Notes: generated by a model from the letters alone, not told the origin. Counted from the first letter of the stretch, positions 1-9,842 are shown. The stretch: DNA of 64,000 nucleotides from Rhizobium sp. 11515TR (GCF_002277895.1 NZ_CP022998.1:1469501-1533500); one strand, 5' to 3'. Translations and numbers: made by a program.

Positions 1-185
1 CCTAAGATCGCCTCGCACCAAATTTTGCATTTGATATCTCTATCCGGTACAGCCCCGTCGCTTTAAATCCGGTCATGAAGCAGTATCTTTGACACAATAA
101 GAACGAAAATTCGGCTGTTTATTCGGCCGGTTGACAATCGGGATTTGGCATTGATGGTGATCAGCTGGGATAGGAGGCGAACGAA
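1..185. other. Upstream region of waaA; no gene recognised
   Basis: No convincing coding sequence is visible in this left edge. One frame stays open from base 1 to a TAA at 64-66 and could be the tail of an upstream gene, but its 21 residues match nothing I recognise. The last bases carry a strong AGGAGG about 8 nt before the waaA ATG, which fixes that start. Confidence 0.4.
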
Positions 186-1505
186 ATGAGTAGCCTCAGG
201 GCGCGTCTTGCCTTGAGCGCCTATCGCTTTGGTGGAATCGCCGTCTATCCGTTCATCGGGCCTTATCTCGCGGTCCGCGCAGCCAAGGGCAAGGAAGATA
301 GCTCCCGCAGGCTGGAGCGCTCGGGTTATGCGAGCGCCAACCGTCCGCAGGGGCCGTTAATCTGGTTCCATGCCGCGAGCGTGGGGGAAACCTCGGCCGT
401 CATTCCGTTGATCCGCGAGATCCGTCGCCGCGACATACACGTCATCCTGACGACGGGCACGATGACCTCGGCCAAGGTTGCGCAGCAACGTCTCGGCGAC
501 GAGGTCATCCATCAATACGTGCCGCTCGATCTCAAGCCCGCCATCAAGCGCTTCCTCGACTACTGGCAGCCCGATTGCGCCATTTTTGCCGAATCCGAGA
601 TCTGGCCGACGACGATCATGGAGCTTGGCCGCAAGCGAATCCCGCAGATCCTCGTCAATGCCCGCATGTCGGATCGATCCTTTGAACGCTGGAGCCGGCA
701 TCTCTCGCTTGCCGAGGCGTTGTTTGAAAATCTGGCGCTTGTCGTGGCCCAGTCCGACCTCGACGCCGAACGCTTCCGCGATCTCGGCGCTTTGCAGGTT
801 CTCAAATCGGGCAATCTCAAAGTGGATACGGACGCGCCGTCCTATGACGCGCCGACGCTTGCCAGCTACATGAAACAGATCGGCGACCGCAAGACCTGGG
901 CCGCGGTCTCCACTTTCGAGGGCGAGGAGGGTGCTGCAGCCTCCGTCCATTCGATGCTCAAGGAGCATAACGGCCAGCTCACCATCATCGTGCCGCGCCA
1001 CCCGGAGCGCTGTGACGCAATCGAGGCGATGCTGGTCGAGCAGGGCCTGAAAGTGGCGCGCCGCACCCGAAACGACATCCTTTCGCCCGATGTCGATGTC
1101 TTCCTTGGCGATACGATCGGCGAGATGGGGCTTTATCTGCGGATGACCGAAGTCGCCTTCATGGGCAAATCGCTGTTCAACGAAGGCGGTCAGAATCCGC
1201 TTGAACCGGCTATGCTCGGCTGCGCGATTCTGACGGGCGGCCACGTCCAGAATTTCCGCGACTCCTATCAATTGCTCGCCCGCCGCGGCAGCGCCCGCAT
1301 GGTGCGGGACACCGAGATGCTGGCGCGGGGCGTCCATTATTTGCTCACCAACGACACGGCACGACGCAGCATGATCGACGCCGGCTTTGCTGCCGTGCAT
1401 GAAATGCGTGGTGCACTGGCAGCAACGGTGAAAGGGCTGGAGCCCTATATCAATCCGCTTTCGGTCAAGGCGCGGCTGATGCCGAAGACGATAGCGAACG
1501 GATAA
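186..1505 (+). CDS. waaA: 3-deoxy-D-manno-octulosonic acid (Kdo) transferase
   Basis: This GT30 glycosyltransferase adds Kdo from CMP-Kdo to lipid IVA at the inner membrane, the first step of LPS inner-core assembly. The 439-residue length is normal. A hydrophobic N-terminal stretch (about residues 10-32) would anchor it. HAASVGE (62-68) carries the glutamate expected to be the catalytic base, followed by FAESEIWP (134-141) and the C-terminal EGGQNPLEPA block (near 335) typical of the CMP-Kdo-binding half. The ATG follows AGGAGG by 8 nt. It is followed after 12 nt by a HAD phosphatase and then lpxK, so the three look like one envelope operon. Whether it transfers one or two Kdo units cannot be read from sequence. 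Confidence 0.95.
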   Translation: MSSLRARLALSAYRFGGIAVYPFIGPYLAVRAAKGKEDSSRRLERSGYASANRPQGPLIWFHAASVGETSAVIPLIREIRRRDIHVILTTGTMTSAKVAQQRLGDEVIHQYVPLDLKPAIKRFLDYWQPDCAIFAESEIWPTTIMELGRKRIPQILVNARMSDRSFERWSRHLSLAEALFENLALVVAQSDLDAERFRDLGALQVLKSGNLKVDTDAPSYDAPTLASYMKQIGDRKTWAAVSTFEGEEGAAASVHSMLKEHNGQLTIIVPRHPERCDAIEAMLVEQGLKVARRTRNDILSPDVDVFLGDTIGEMGLYLRMTEVAFMGKSLFNEGGQNPLEPAMLGCAILTGGHVQNFRDSYQLLARRGSARMVRDTEMLARGVHYLLTNDTARRSMIDAGFAAVHEMRGALAATVKGLEPYINPLSVKARLMPKTIANG

Positions 1506-1517
1506 GAAGGGAAGGGC

Positions 1518-2249
1518 ATGACGGCGGCCAAGCTGGGAGCGATTGCGGGCATTCTTTTCGACAAGGACGGCACGTTGCTCGACTATGACCAGAGCTGGCT
1601 GCCGGTCAATCGCGAGCTTGCCAGGATCGCCGCTCAAGACGATCCTATCCTTGCCGATCATCTTCTCTCCGCCTGCGGCATGGATCCGATCACCGGCCAC
1701 ATAGTCCCGGACAGCTTGCTCGCTGCCGGCAACACCCGGCAGATTTCCGAAGGACTGGTGGCTGCCGGCTCGAAAGTAGGTGTCGCGGAACTGGTGGAAA
1801 AACTCGATGCGCTTTTTGCGCATGCGGCCGATTTCTCCTCGCCTGTCACCGATCTTTCGGCCTTCTTTCGGCGTCTGCATGAGCGCGGCTACAAGCTCGG
1901 CGTTGCCTCCAGCGACAATGAGCGCTCCATCCGCCAGACGGCGCGCCGCTTCGGTTTCATCGACTATCTCGATTATATCGCCGGCTATGACAGTGGTTTC
2001 GGCACCAAGCCGGAGCCGGGCATGGTGCTCGGCTTCTACGCCGCGACTGGTCTTTCGCCGGCACAGGTCGCTGTTGTCGGCGACAACAATCATGATCTCC
2101 ACATGGGCCGCAATGCCGGCGTCGGCCTGACCGTTGGCGTGCTGACGGGCACGGGCTCGCGCGAAACGCTGACGGGGGCATCGGACTATTGCCTCAACGA
2201 CATTACCGAGCTGGAAGGCCTGCTCATGCCTGTGGCGCAATCGGCCTGA
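1518..2249 (+). CDS. HAD-superfamily hydrolase (phosphoglycolate phosphatase-like)
   Basis: A 243-residue haloacid dehalogenase-type phosphatase. Motif I is FDKDGTLLD with D15 as the expected nucleophile and D17 as the acid/base. Motif II lies in VASSDN, the motif III lysine in GTKPEPGM, and motif IV is VVGDNNHD. Residues between motifs I and II form a helical cap, as in subfamily IA. It starts 12 nt after waaA and precedes lpxK by about 80 nt, so it is probably co-transcribed with LPS genes. The substrate is unknown; a role on a sugar phosphate of envelope synthesis is only a guess from location. Confidence 0.85.
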   Translation: MTAAKLGAIAGILFDKDGTLLDYDQSWLPVNRELARIAAQDDPILADHLLSACGMDPITGHIVPDSLLAAGNTRQISEGLVAAGSKVGVAELVEKLDALFAHAADFSSPVTDLSAFFRRLHERGYKLGVASSDNERSIRQTARRFGFIDYLDYIAGYDSGFGTKPEPGMVLGFYAATGLSPAQVAVVGDNNHDLHMGRNAGVGLTVGVLTGTGSRETLTGASDYCLNDITELEGLLMPVAQSA

Positions 2250-2332
2250 TCCTGGCAATGGCTTGCTTTTTCACGCAATCTGCCTTTTCTTGCGGTTCGT
2301 CGCAGGCACAAGAATAGGGCTGGATTAGACGC

Positions 2333-3379
2333 ATGGTATCGGAAGCCCCACCATTCTGGTGGCGAAAGCCGGATTGGCGTGCCTGGGGGCTCTCACCCTT
2401 TTCCTTTCTGTATGGCCGTATCGCCGGGCACCGCATGGTGAATGGCAAACGGGCCTCCGTGTCGGTGCCTGTTATCTGCGTCGGTAATTTCACGGTCGGC
2501 GGCGCCGGCAAGACGCCGACGGCGCTTGCGCTTGCTCAGGCTGCCAAAGCCAAGGGGCTGAAGCCAGGGTTCCTGAGCCGCGGCTATGGCGGTTCGCTCG
2601 ATGTCACGACGATCGTCGATCCCTCGCACCATCATGCCACCGCCGTCGGTGACGAGCCGCTGCTGCTTGCCCGTGAGGCGCTGACGGTCATTGCCCGCCG
2701 CCGGGCCGATGGCGCGGAAAGGCTGGTGGCCGAGGGCGCCGACATCATCATCATGGATGACGGCTTCCAGAGTGCGCAGCTTGCGATCGACTACGCGCTG
2801 GTCGTGATCGACGCCGGCAGAGGCATCGGCAACGGCCACCTCGTTCCCGGCGGTCCAGTGCGTGCGCCGCTGCGCACTCAGCTTCTTTGCGCATCCGCTC
2901 TCTTGAAGGTGGGTGAGGGCACTGCCGCCGATCGCATCGTTCGCCTGGCGGCGAGGGCGGGAAAGCCCTTCTTTTCCGCAAGCGTCAGGGTGCGTGGGCA
3001 GGAGGATTTGCGCGGCCGCAAGGTCCTTGCCTTCGCCGGCATCGCCGATCCGGCCAAGTTCTTTCGCACGGTCGAGACGCTGGGGGCTGAGATCGCCGTC
3101 CGGCGCAGCTTCGGCGATCACGAACATCCTGGCGAAGACGACGTCTCCGACATGCTCGACATTGCCTCACGCGAAGGGCTCCAGATCGTCACCACCTCGA
3201 AGGACTACGTGCGCTTGATCGGCCATCATGGCCGGGCCGATGAACTCTTGCGGCGCTGCAGGGTAATCGAGATCGACATGGTCTTTGACGATCCGCTGGC
3301 TCCGGCCCTGATTATCGACAGGGCTGTTGCAGCCGCCAGAGAGCGTCGCCTGCGGGAAAAGCGCGGCAAACCGGCTTAA
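2333..3379 (+). CDS. lpxK: Tetraacyldisaccharide 4'-kinase
   Basis: LpxK phosphorylates the 4' position of the tetraacyldisaccharide-1-phosphate to give lipid IVA, on the cytoplasmic face of the inner membrane. The 348 residues include the P-loop [11 protein letters not shown] (51-61), then LSRGYGG and IIMDDGFQ, all conserved in the family. The amphipathic N-terminus ([20 protein letters not shown]) fits membrane association. The product is the acceptor for WaaA, whose gene lies just upstream, so pathway and gene order agree. Confidence 0.95.
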   Translation: MVSEAPPFWWRKPDWRAWGLSPFSFLYGRIAGHRMVNGKRASVSVPVICVGNFTVGGAGKTPTALALAQAAKAKGLKPGFLSRGYGGSLDVTTIVDPSHHHATAVGDEPLLLAREALTVIARRRADGAERLVAEGADIIIMDDGFQSAQLAIDYALVVIDAGRGIGNGHLVPGGPVRAPLRTQLLCASALLKVGEGTAADRIVRLAARAGKPFFSASVRVRGQEDLRGRKVLAFAGIADPAKFFRTVETLGAEIAVRRSFGDHEHPGEDDVSDMLDIASREGLQIVTTSKDYVRLIGHHGRADELLRRCRVIEIDMVFDDPLAPALIIDRAVAAARERRLREKRGKPA

Positions 3380-3405
3380 AACTAGATCAGCTGCTCAGCG
3401 GGAAA

Positions 3406-3636
3406 TCAGCGCTTCTGATTGGGCAGCGCGCCGGCGCGCTTTTCGGCTTCGAGCGAAGTGATGACGTCGGCATAGGGCTCCTGGCGGGCAACGCTCCAGT
3501 AGCGCAGTTCATCGAGCGCGATATGTTTCCCGGTCATGGCGCAGACGACATAGGAGCCCGGCATCAGGATCTGGAAATCGCCGTCGAGATAGCGAACTTT
3601 CGCCTCGCGGTTTCCATGTCCTTCGAAAAGATTCAT
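3406..3636 (-). CDS. DUF2093 domain-containing protein
   Basis: A 76-residue protein starting MNLFEGHGNREAKVRYLDGD. The ATG at 3636 follows AAGGAC by 8 nt; an in-frame start 36 nt further upstream has no better ribosome site. The content (ILMPGSYVVCAMTGKHIALDELRYWSV) matches the small alphaproteobacterial DUF2093 family, which has no known function. There is no signal peptide or membrane segment. It converges on lpxK with a 26-nt gap and lies downstream of mutL on the same strand, about 100 nt away. Confidence 0.8.
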   Translation of the reverse strand: MNLFEGHGNREAKVRYLDGDFQILMPGSYVVCAMTGKHIALDELRYWSVARQEPYADVITSLEAEKRAGALPNQKR

Positions 3637-3740
3637 CTGACGCCGTCCTTGATCTGTCTCATCCGTTTGCAATACCTCGCCAGGGGCGACTTTTCCAGAC
3701 TATTATTTCCCGGAAAAGTTCCTTTTGGAAATGGCAGGTC

Positions 3741-5573
3741 TCAACTGCGCCCGAAGAGCCGCTCGATGTCCGAAAGCTTCAGCTCGATATAGGTCGGCCG
3801 GCCGTGATTGCACTGCCCGGACCCGGGCGTGGCCTCCATTTGCCGTAAAAGCGCATTCATCTCTTCCGGTCGCAAGCGCCGGCCCGAGCGGACGGAGCCG
3901 TGGCAGGCCATGGTCGCGGCCACATATTCCAGCTTGGCGGCAAGGCCAGAGGCGGTATCCCATTCGGCGATCTCATCGGCCAACTGCCGGACGAGACCCT
4001 GTGCGTCGACCTCGCCAAGCATGGCCGGCGTTTCCCTTACGGCAACTGCGCCGGGACCGAAGCGTTCGATGGCGAGCCCCAGTTCGCCGAGTTCCTCGGC
4101 AAACACCATCAGCCGGTCGCAATCCTCCTCGGGCAGATCGACGATTTCGGGAATGAGCAGGACCTGCGAGGACAGCCGCTTCGAATGCAGGGCCTTGCGC
4201 ATGGCCTCGAACACCAGCCGCTCATGCGCCGCGTGCTGATCGACGATGACAAGCCCGTTCTCTGTCTGGGCGACGATATAGTTCTCGTGCAGCTGGGCGC
4301 GGGCAGCGCCCAGCGGAAAGCGTGCCGGCTCCTCGGCTCGTACTGGTTCCACCGGGGGCGCCACTTCGGCGCGAGCGGTGGGCATGGCAAGCCCCTCGAA
4401 GGCGGTCTGCGGTTTTTCGGCAAATCCGTAGCGTGCCGTTGCCGCCGCTCTTTCGTAGGGACGGGATGGCGACGCTTCGGCCGTCCAAGGGGTTGGCGCC
4501 GGCGATGGTCGCCAACCCGGCTGAAAGCCGGAACGACCGGCGGTAAACGCCCGCAGCATACCGTCTGCGCCGGTCGTAGCCGCGCGGTCGCCCTCGCGCG
4601 CCAGAGCTTCGCGGACGGCGCCGACGATCAGGCCGCGTACGAGACCGGGATCGCGGAAACGCACATCGGATTTCGCCGGATGCACGTTGACGTCGACCAG
4701 CGCGGGGTCGAGCGTCAAGGAAAGGACAGCGACAGGATAACGGCCGGAGGGAATGGTCTCCGCATAGGCGCCGCGGATCGCCGAGAGGATCAGCTTGTCC
4801 TGCACCGGTCGGCCATTGACGAAGGCATATTGATGCGCGGAGTTGCCGCGGTTGAAGGTCGGCACCCCGGCAAAACCGGTAAGGCTTACATCCTCTCGCA
4901 CGGCATCGAGCGCGATGGCATTGTCCTTGAAATCGGCGCCCAGTATCTGCGCCATGCGGGCGAGATGATCATCACCGGTCGCTGGAAATTCCAGCGTCGA
5001 GCGGTCGCTGCCTGACAGGACGAAGCGCACGCGCGGAAAGGCAATCGCCATGCGCTTGACGACCTCGGTGATCGCGGCCGCCTCCGCCTTTTCGGTCTTC
5101 AGGAATTTCAGCCGCGCCGGCGTCGCAAAGAACAGGTCGCGGACCTCGACGATCGTGCCCGGATTGGCGGCCGCTGGGCGCAGATGCAGAACCTTGCCGC
5201 CGGCGACCGCGATCTCGGCGCCACCGGCCGCACCCACTCTGCGGCTTGCGATCGAAAGCTTCGCCACTGAGCCGATGGAGGGCAGGGCCTCGCCGCGGAA
5301 GCCGAGGGTGCGGATATCCTCCAGCGTGTCGGAAATCTTCGAGGTGCAGTGGCGGCGAACTGCGAGCTCCAGATCCGCCTCTTCCATGCCGGAACCGTTG
5401 TCGGTCACCCTCAGCAGTGTCTTGCCGCCGCCAGCGGTCGCGATCTCGATGCGGGTCGCACCGGCATCGAGCGCGTTTTCGATCAGTTCCTTGGCGGCGC
5501 TCGCCGGGCGTTCGATGACTTCGCCGGCTGCGATCTGGTTGATCAGGGTCTCGGAAAGTTGCTTGATGGCCAT
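3741..5573 (-). CDS. mutL: DNA mismatch repair protein MutL (endonuclease type)
   Basis: MutL links mismatch-bound MutS to strand incision and excision. The 610 residues start [20 protein letters not shown]. The GHKL ATPase motifs are complete: the ENALDAGA block, DNGSGM and [13 protein letters not shown] low-complexity linker (about 345-420) leads to the dimerisation/nuclease domain, which has the metal-binding motif [12 protein letters not shown] (DQHA-x2-E-x4-E, near 444-455), plus ACHGSVR and CNHGRP. This indicates an incising MutL, as expected in bacteria without MutH. The longer reading frame to 5639 is rejected because MAIKQLS is the family start. A CtrA-type box lies about 100 nt upstream. 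Confidence 0.96.
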   Translation of the reverse strand: MAIKQLSETLINQIAAGEVIERPASAAKELIENALDAGATRIEIATAGGGKTLLRVTDNGSGMEEADLELAVRRHCTSKISDTLEDIRTLGFRGEALPSIGSVAKLSIASRRVGAAGGAEIAVAGGKVLHLRPAAANPGTIVEVRDLFFATPARLKFLKTEKAEAAAITEVVKRMAIAFPRVRFVLSGSDRSTLEFPATGDDHLARMAQILGADFKDNAIALDAVREDVSLTGFAGVPTFNRGNSAHQYAFVNGRPVQDKLILSAIRGAYAETIPSGRYPVAVLSLTLDPALVDVNVHPAKSDVRFRDPGLVRGLIVGAVREALAREGDRAATTGADGMLRAFTAGRSGFQPGWRPSPAPTPWTAEASPSRPYERAAATARYGFAEKPQTAFEGLAMPTARAEVAPPVEPVRAEEPARFPLGAARAQLHENYIVAQTENGLVIVDQHAAHERLVFEAMRKALHSKRLSSQVLLIPEIVDLPEEDCDRLMVFAEELGELGLAIERFGPGAVAVRETPAMLGEVDAQGLVRQLADEIAEWDTASGLAAKLEYVAATMACHGSVRSGRRLRPEEMNALLRQMEATPGSGQCNHGRPTYIELKLSDIERLFGRS

Positions 5574-5917
5574 GGCTGCATTCTCGTGGATTCGCGGCGG
5601 CGAGGGAAGAGGGAAGGCGACTTTGCGGCCTCGATCCACCCGTTTACCTTGGGGGCTTTGTTAAGAAATTTAATCAATGTTTAAGGGAATGATGACAGGT
5701 TGCGGAGACAGAACTTGAAATGACCGTAGGTGGCGCGTTTCGTGCATGCTGACGGCTCTTGATGGCAGGTTGGTGGCCATCAGTCAAAATGAGCCAGGTG
5801 CCATCTGCTTCAAGTGCCAAGGCCAGCATGCAACTTCCATGAAACCGCCTTGCAGAGCGAATGCCGCTTTGTCGATTTGCCGTGTTGTGAAACTGGTTGA
5901 GCGTAGGAATCCGACGA
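5574..5917. other. Divergent promoter region between mutL and PAS-receiver gene
   Basis: This 344-nt gap separates divergent genes. It holds TTAA-rich sequence at 5661-5684 with a perfect TTAA-N7-TTAA box (annotated separately). I see no small gene with a credible start and composition in the rest. Confidence 0.5.
5670..5684. promoter_or_regulatory. Candidate CtrA binding site (TTAA-N7-TTAA)
   Basis: TTAATCAATGTTTAA is a perfect match to the CtrA full site of alphaproteobacteria. A partially overlapping TTAA-N5-TTAA precedes it. It lies about 97 nt upstream of mutL (minus) and 234 nt upstream of the PAS-receiver gene (plus), so either could be the target. The motif match is seen; CtrA binding is inferred. 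Confidence 0.4.
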
Positions 5918-7651
5918 ATGACTGCCGAGATTGAAAAGGCAGCTTTGGCAATGATGACGGCTGATGCCCCTTTCGGCGGCAGTCTGCAGACGATGTTCTT
6001 CGATGCCTTTTGCGATGGTCTTTCCAGCGCCTTTTTCGCCTACGACAAGAACGACCTCTTGCTGTTTGCCAGCCGGCAGGTTCTGAACTTCTTCCCGATT
6101 GAACCGGAATTCCTGCAACCCTCCACGCGACTGCGGGATTTTCTGAGCGCCGTCTTCGACACGGGCGTACGCTATCAGCGCCACCAGACCAAAACGGCCG
6201 CCAATCGCGACGATTGGATATCGCAGCGCATAGCCACCCATTGGCGCGAACGCTACGAGACGACTGAGCATTTCACCGACGACCGCTGGGTGCGCATCCT
6301 TAACCGACGACTATCCTCGGGCATCGGCTTCTGCATCATTTCCGATGTTTCCGAAGTCAGGAAACGCGAAGAGCAATGGCGCGTCGATATGGAGCGTGTG
6401 CAGCTAACCGAGGATATCCTCGACAACTTGCCCTTTCCGGTTTTCGTCAAGGACCAGAACCTAGTCTACGTCGCGGTCAACAGGGCGTTCTGCGAGAAAT
6501 ACCAGACGGCAGCGGACGAGGTGCGCGGCCGCAAGAGCATCGATATTTTCTCCACCGATCTCGCCAACCGTTTCCATGAGAGCGACCGGCATGTGATCGA
6601 GACCGGCGAAATGTCGATCTCGCGGCAGCGCCAGATCGCCCGCGACGGCGTCGAGCGCGACATCGTCACCCGCAAGCAGCGGATCGGCAAGCCGGGCCGC
6701 CATTTTCTGGTCTGCACCATGCAGGACCTGCCCAAAGATGGCGGCGACTTCGACGAGTTTGCGATGGCGTCGAGCATTCGGGAAAACAGTGATCGCTCCT
6801 ATCGCCGCGCCTACGTTCCGATGGTCGCGCTGCAGACCATTTCGCGCCGTCCGGCGGCGATGGAGACCTTCGTTCCGGAGAATTTCAGCGGCCGCAAGGT
6901 ACTGGTGGTCACGCCGGATTTCGCTGCCGAAGCGGCGGCTCTGAAGACGCTCGAGAAATACGGCTTCGAAGCCTGCGTCGTTCACAACGAGAACGAAGAA
7001 GCGGCGTTTCTGGACGTGGCAAGCGCGCATGGCGTCAAGATCGATCTTGTCATCGTCGACAATCAGCTCGGCAAGCGCGGGATTGAGCTGGCCGAGCGGC
7101 AGAACCTAGCCGCGTTGTCGCTGAACGGATCGCAGCTGGCAACCGAGCTTGCCTTCCTGATCGCGCGCCATTTCAATCGTAACATCCGTGGCGAGCCTGG
7201 AAAGAGCACGGAGCCGGGGCTTGCGCCCGAATGGCGGCGTGCGACCGGCGAGGAGCGCCGTGCGCAGATCCTGGTCGCTGAAGACAATGATATCAACCAG
7301 ATCGTCTTCTCGCAGATCCTTGAGGGCTTGGGATACAGCTATGTAATCGCCGCAAGCGGTGACGAGGCGGTGCGCCTGTGGCAGGAGCATCGTCCGGAAC
7401 TGATCCTGATGGATATTTCGCTGCCGGGGCTTAACGGTTTTGAATCCACCCGGCTGATCCGCGGTGCGGAAAAGGGCAGCGGCACCCATACCCCAATCAT
7501 CGGCGTCCTGACCCAGGCTTTCGAGCGTGACCGCAAGGAATGCGCCGATGTCGGCATGGACGACGTCATCCTGAAACCGGTTAGTCCCGATATCATCGAG
7601 ACGGTCTTCCAGAAGCATATGCGCGGCGCCCTGAAGGCGCAAAATAGATAA
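5918..7651 (+). CDS. PAS domain response regulator with two receiver-like domains
   Basis: A 577-residue signalling protein without a histidine kinase core. An N-terminal sensor-like region (1-150) is followed by a PAS domain (about 158-270, starting ILDNLPFPVFVKDQNLVYVAVNRAF). Next is a degenerate receiver-like segment (about 324-425, ending near DLVIVDNQLG) and a complete C-terminal receiver (about 448-570) with acidic residues in VAEDND, phospho-acceptor D499 in LMDISLPG and the lysine in ILKPVSP. The ATG at 5918 is preferred over an in-frame TTG at 5897 because GTAGGAA lies just upstream. It probably receives phosphate from a kinase encoded elsewhere; the output is unknown. Confidence 0.85.
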   Translation: MTAEIEKAALAMMTADAPFGGSLQTMFFDAFCDGLSSAFFAYDKNDLLLFASRQVLNFFPIEPEFLQPSTRLRDFLSAVFDTGVRYQRHQTKTAANRDDWISQRIATHWRERYETTEHFTDDRWVRILNRRLSSGIGFCIISDVSEVRKREEQWRVDMERVQLTEDILDNLPFPVFVKDQNLVYVAVNRAFCEKYQTAADEVRGRKSIDIFSTDLANRFHESDRHVIETGEMSISRQRQIARDGVERDIVTRKQRIGKPGRHFLVCTMQDLPKDGGDFDEFAMASSIRENSDRSYRRAYVPMVALQTISRRPAAMETFVPENFSGRKVLVVTPDFAAEAAALKTLEKYGFEACVVHNENEEAAFLDVASAHGVKIDLVIVDNQLGKRGIELAERQNLAALSLNGSQLATELAFLIARHFNRNIRGEPGKSTEPGLAPEWRRATGEERRAQILVAEDNDINQIVFSQILEGLGYSYVIAASGDEAVRLWQEHRPELILMDISLPGLNGFESTRLIRGAEKGSGTHTPIIGVLTQAFERDRKECADVGMDDVILKPVSPDIIETVFQKHMRGALKAQNR

Positions 7652-7779
7652 ATGTTACAATGATATCACCACCGACGGCAACTTATCGCTGACGCCGAAT
7701 GACTGTCGTCCTTGGCATCCTTTGTTAAGACTTCCTCGGCATGCTTTTCCCCCGGGTGGAGAAAAGGCCGGAACCAAAT

Positions 7780-9135
7780 ATGAAATCGATTGAGATGCTG
7801 CCGGGGCCAGCCAATCAGGAGCCGCAGGCAATCGCTTATACCGATCCGCTCACCGGGTTGGGCAATCGCCATCGCATGCGCGAGCGTGCGCGCGCGCTTT
7901 CGCTTGAGCGCGCCGGCGATCCCGCACCCTTTACGATCGGCATCGTCAATCTCGATGCCTTCAAGCCGATCAACGACCTGTTCGGCGTCGATGCGGGCGA
8001 TGAGATCCTCTGCCAGGTTGCCCATCGTCTCAAGGCCTGCATACCCGACGGCGCACTGGTGACGCGTCATGACGGCGATGAATTCGCCTTTGTGCTGCCG
8101 CTTGTCTTCGAACGCGTCGGCGCCGAGAAATTCGGGCAGATGATCCGCGAAGTGCTGTCGGCGCCCTATGATCTCGGCGATCGCAATGTCCGCCTTTCCG
8201 CATCCTTCGGCTTTGCCATTCATCCTTTCGCCGGAGAAGAGTTCGACGATCTCCTGAAAAATGCGGATACGGCGCTCTATCGCTCCAAGCGTCGCGGCCG
8301 CGGCCAGATCACCGTCTATTCCAGAGAGATTGCGCAGGAGATGAAGCGTGCGACGCAGCTGGAGCAGGCGCTGCGCAACGCCATCATTTCCGATGCCATC
8401 GACGTACACTTCCAGCCGATCGTCTCGCTTGCCAACAATATGGTTCTCGGTTTCGAGGCCCTCGCGCGCTGGAACGATCCGGATCTAGGCTTTGTCTCAC
8501 CGGCGGTCTTCGTGCCGCTTGCCGAGGAACGAGGCTTTATCGATGCGCTATCCGAAACGCTGCTGCGAAAGGCGGCGGAGGCGGCGCTCTCGTGGCCGCG
8601 CGAACTGTTTCTGTCCTTCAATCTCTCCTCTGCGCAGCTGATGGATCCTGGCACCAGCAGCAGCGTTCTCGCCATCCTGACGCGCGCCGGTCTGGACCCG
8701 CACCGCCTCGAACTCGAAATCACGGAAACGGCGGTCATGAGCTCGGCCGATACGGCCCATCGCATCATCGCCGATCTTCGAGCTGTCGGCGTGCGCATCT
8801 CTCTCGATGATTTCGGCACCGGTCAGTCCAGCCTCGGGCGCTTGCGCGAATTCATCTTCGACAAGGTGAAGATCGATCGGGCCTTCGTCTCGCGCATGAA
8901 TTCGGACAGGGCCTCCGAACATATCATCAAGGCTGTTCTTGCCATGTGCGAAGGGCTTGAACTGCGTGTGGTCGCGGAAGGTATCGAGGACCATGCTGAA
9001 GCGGCGAAGCTGAAGGCACTGGGCTGTGCTATGGGGCAGGGCTATTATTTTGGAAAGCCGGTCGATAGCGCTGCGACGCTTCGCTACCTGCAGACCCATT
9101 ATTTCGATCTCAGCCACGAACGCGAAATTGCCTAA
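7780..9135 (+). CDS. GGDEF/EAL domain protein, probable c-di-GMP phosphodiesterase
   Basis: A cytoplasmic 451-residue protein with a GGDEF domain (about 20-180) joined to an EAL domain (about 195-440). The GGDEF signature reads DGDEF (RHDGDEFAFVLP), so its first glycine is replaced and cyclase activity may be reduced. The EAL domain looks complete: FEALARW, LEITETAVM, SLDDFGTGQSS, KVKIDRAF, VVAEGIED and GQGYYFGKP. Hydrolysis of c-di-GMP is therefore the more likely activity. There are no membrane segments and no sensor domain. An ATG at 7741 is also in frame but lacks a ribosome site; GGAA precedes the 7780 ATG. A terminator follows. Confidence 0.9.
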   Translation: MKSIEMLPGPANQEPQAIAYTDPLTGLGNRHRMRERARALSLERAGDPAPFTIGIVNLDAFKPINDLFGVDAGDEILCQVAHRLKACIPDGALVTRHDGDEFAFVLPLVFERVGAEKFGQMIREVLSAPYDLGDRNVRLSASFGFAIHPFAGEEFDDLLKNADTALYRSKRRGRGQITVYSREIAQEMKRATQLEQALRNAIISDAIDVHFQPIVSLANNMVLGFEALARWNDPDLGFVSPAVFVPLAEERGFIDALSETLLRKAAEAALSWPRELFLSFNLSSAQLMDPGTSSSVLAILTRAGLDPHRLELEITETAVMSSADTAHRIIADLRAVGVRISLDDFGTGQSSLGRLREFIFDKVKIDRAFVSRMNSDRASEHIIKAVLAMCEGLELRVVAEGIEDHAEAAKLKALGCAMGQGYYFGKPVDSAATLRYLQTHYFDLSHEREIA

Positions 9136-9166
9136 GCCTAAAAAGCAAGGTGAAGAATGGTCAAGA

Positions 9167-9200
9167 AAGCGGCGGCCGAGAAGGCCGCCGCTTCTGTATT
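9167..9200. terminator. Terminator between convergent GGDEF-EAL and PRC-barrel genes
   Basis: An 11-bp perfect stem, AAGCGGCGGCC, with a GAGAA loop and its complement, followed by CTGTATTT. It sits in the gap between two convergent genes, so it can serve the plus-strand gene and possibly both. Confidence 0.7.
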
Positions 9201-9221
9201 TCGTCCAACCTTTGTCGATAG

Positions 9222-9842
9222 TTACTTGTTGGTGGTCGACGAAGTCGTAGTATTGTCAGTGGCCGGCATTGTCGACGTGCCGGACGATTGAGCCGCCTTT
9301 TCGGAAGCCTGCATCGACAGGGTCTTGAACTCTGGGGCAGCCTTCAGGGAATCGGCCGTTTCAGTCGTCGTCAGTTTCACCGTCCCGTCCTGCGGGTTCT
9401 GGGTCGCGCTGATCTTATCGAACGGAACGGCGACGTTTTTCTGGCCCATGCCAAGGAAACCGCCGACGCCGACGACTGCAGCGACGACGCCACCCTGCTT
9501 CTGCAGGATCAGGTCGTTGATGCTGCCGATACTTTCGTTCTGACCATTATAGACCGACTGGCCCATATAGGTCTTGGCGCTAATCTGATCGGCGGACTGC
9601 GTGGTCAGATAGCCAGCCTGGCCACCCGTCGAGGGGGCAGGAGCCTGGGCGCTTTGCGGTGCTGCCGAGCTATCAGGTTGGGTGGCATCCGGCGTTGCCG
9701 GCGCGCTTTGCGTCACCGGCGCATTATTGCCAGCGCCACCATTTGATGGCTGTTGCGCTTGGGCAAAAGCCATCGGTGAAAGCACGGACGCCGTAGCAAA
9801 GATGGCGCCTGCTGCAACGGAAGTGAAGAGTTTCCCAGTCAT
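9222..9842 (-). CDS. Exported PRC-barrel domain protein
   Basis: A 206-residue protein with a clear signal peptide (MTGKLFTSVAAGAIFATASVLSPMAFAQ). A low-complexity linker rich in Gln, Pro and Ala (about 27-75) leads to a PRC-barrel domain (about 80-150: YLTTQSADQISAKTYMGQ, then NESIGSINDLIL and GVGGFLGMGQKNVAVPFDKI). The ATG at 9842 follows AGGTAGG; two upstream in-frame ATGs lack a site. Exported PRC-barrel proteins of rhizobia are often general-stress genes, and an EcfG-like promoter may lie about 110 nt upstream. The molecular function is unknown. Confidence 0.8.
   Translation of the reverse strand: MTGKLFTSVAAGAIFATASVLSPMAFAQAQQPSNGGAGNNAPVTQSAPATPDATQPDSSAAPQSAQAPAPSTGGQAGYLTTQSADQISAKTYMGQSVYNGQNESIGSINDLILQKQGGVVAAVVGVGGFLGMGQKNVAVPFDKISATQNPQDGTVKLTTTETADSLKAAPEFKTLSMQASEKAAQSSGTSTMPATDNTTTSSTTNK

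Noticed and set aside
357..2258. 633-codon open frame on the minus strand over waaA and the HAD gene
   Set aside because: It is the antisense of two well-supported genes, is very His/Arg/Asp-rich and matches no family. Long open antisense frames are normal in GC-rich DNA.
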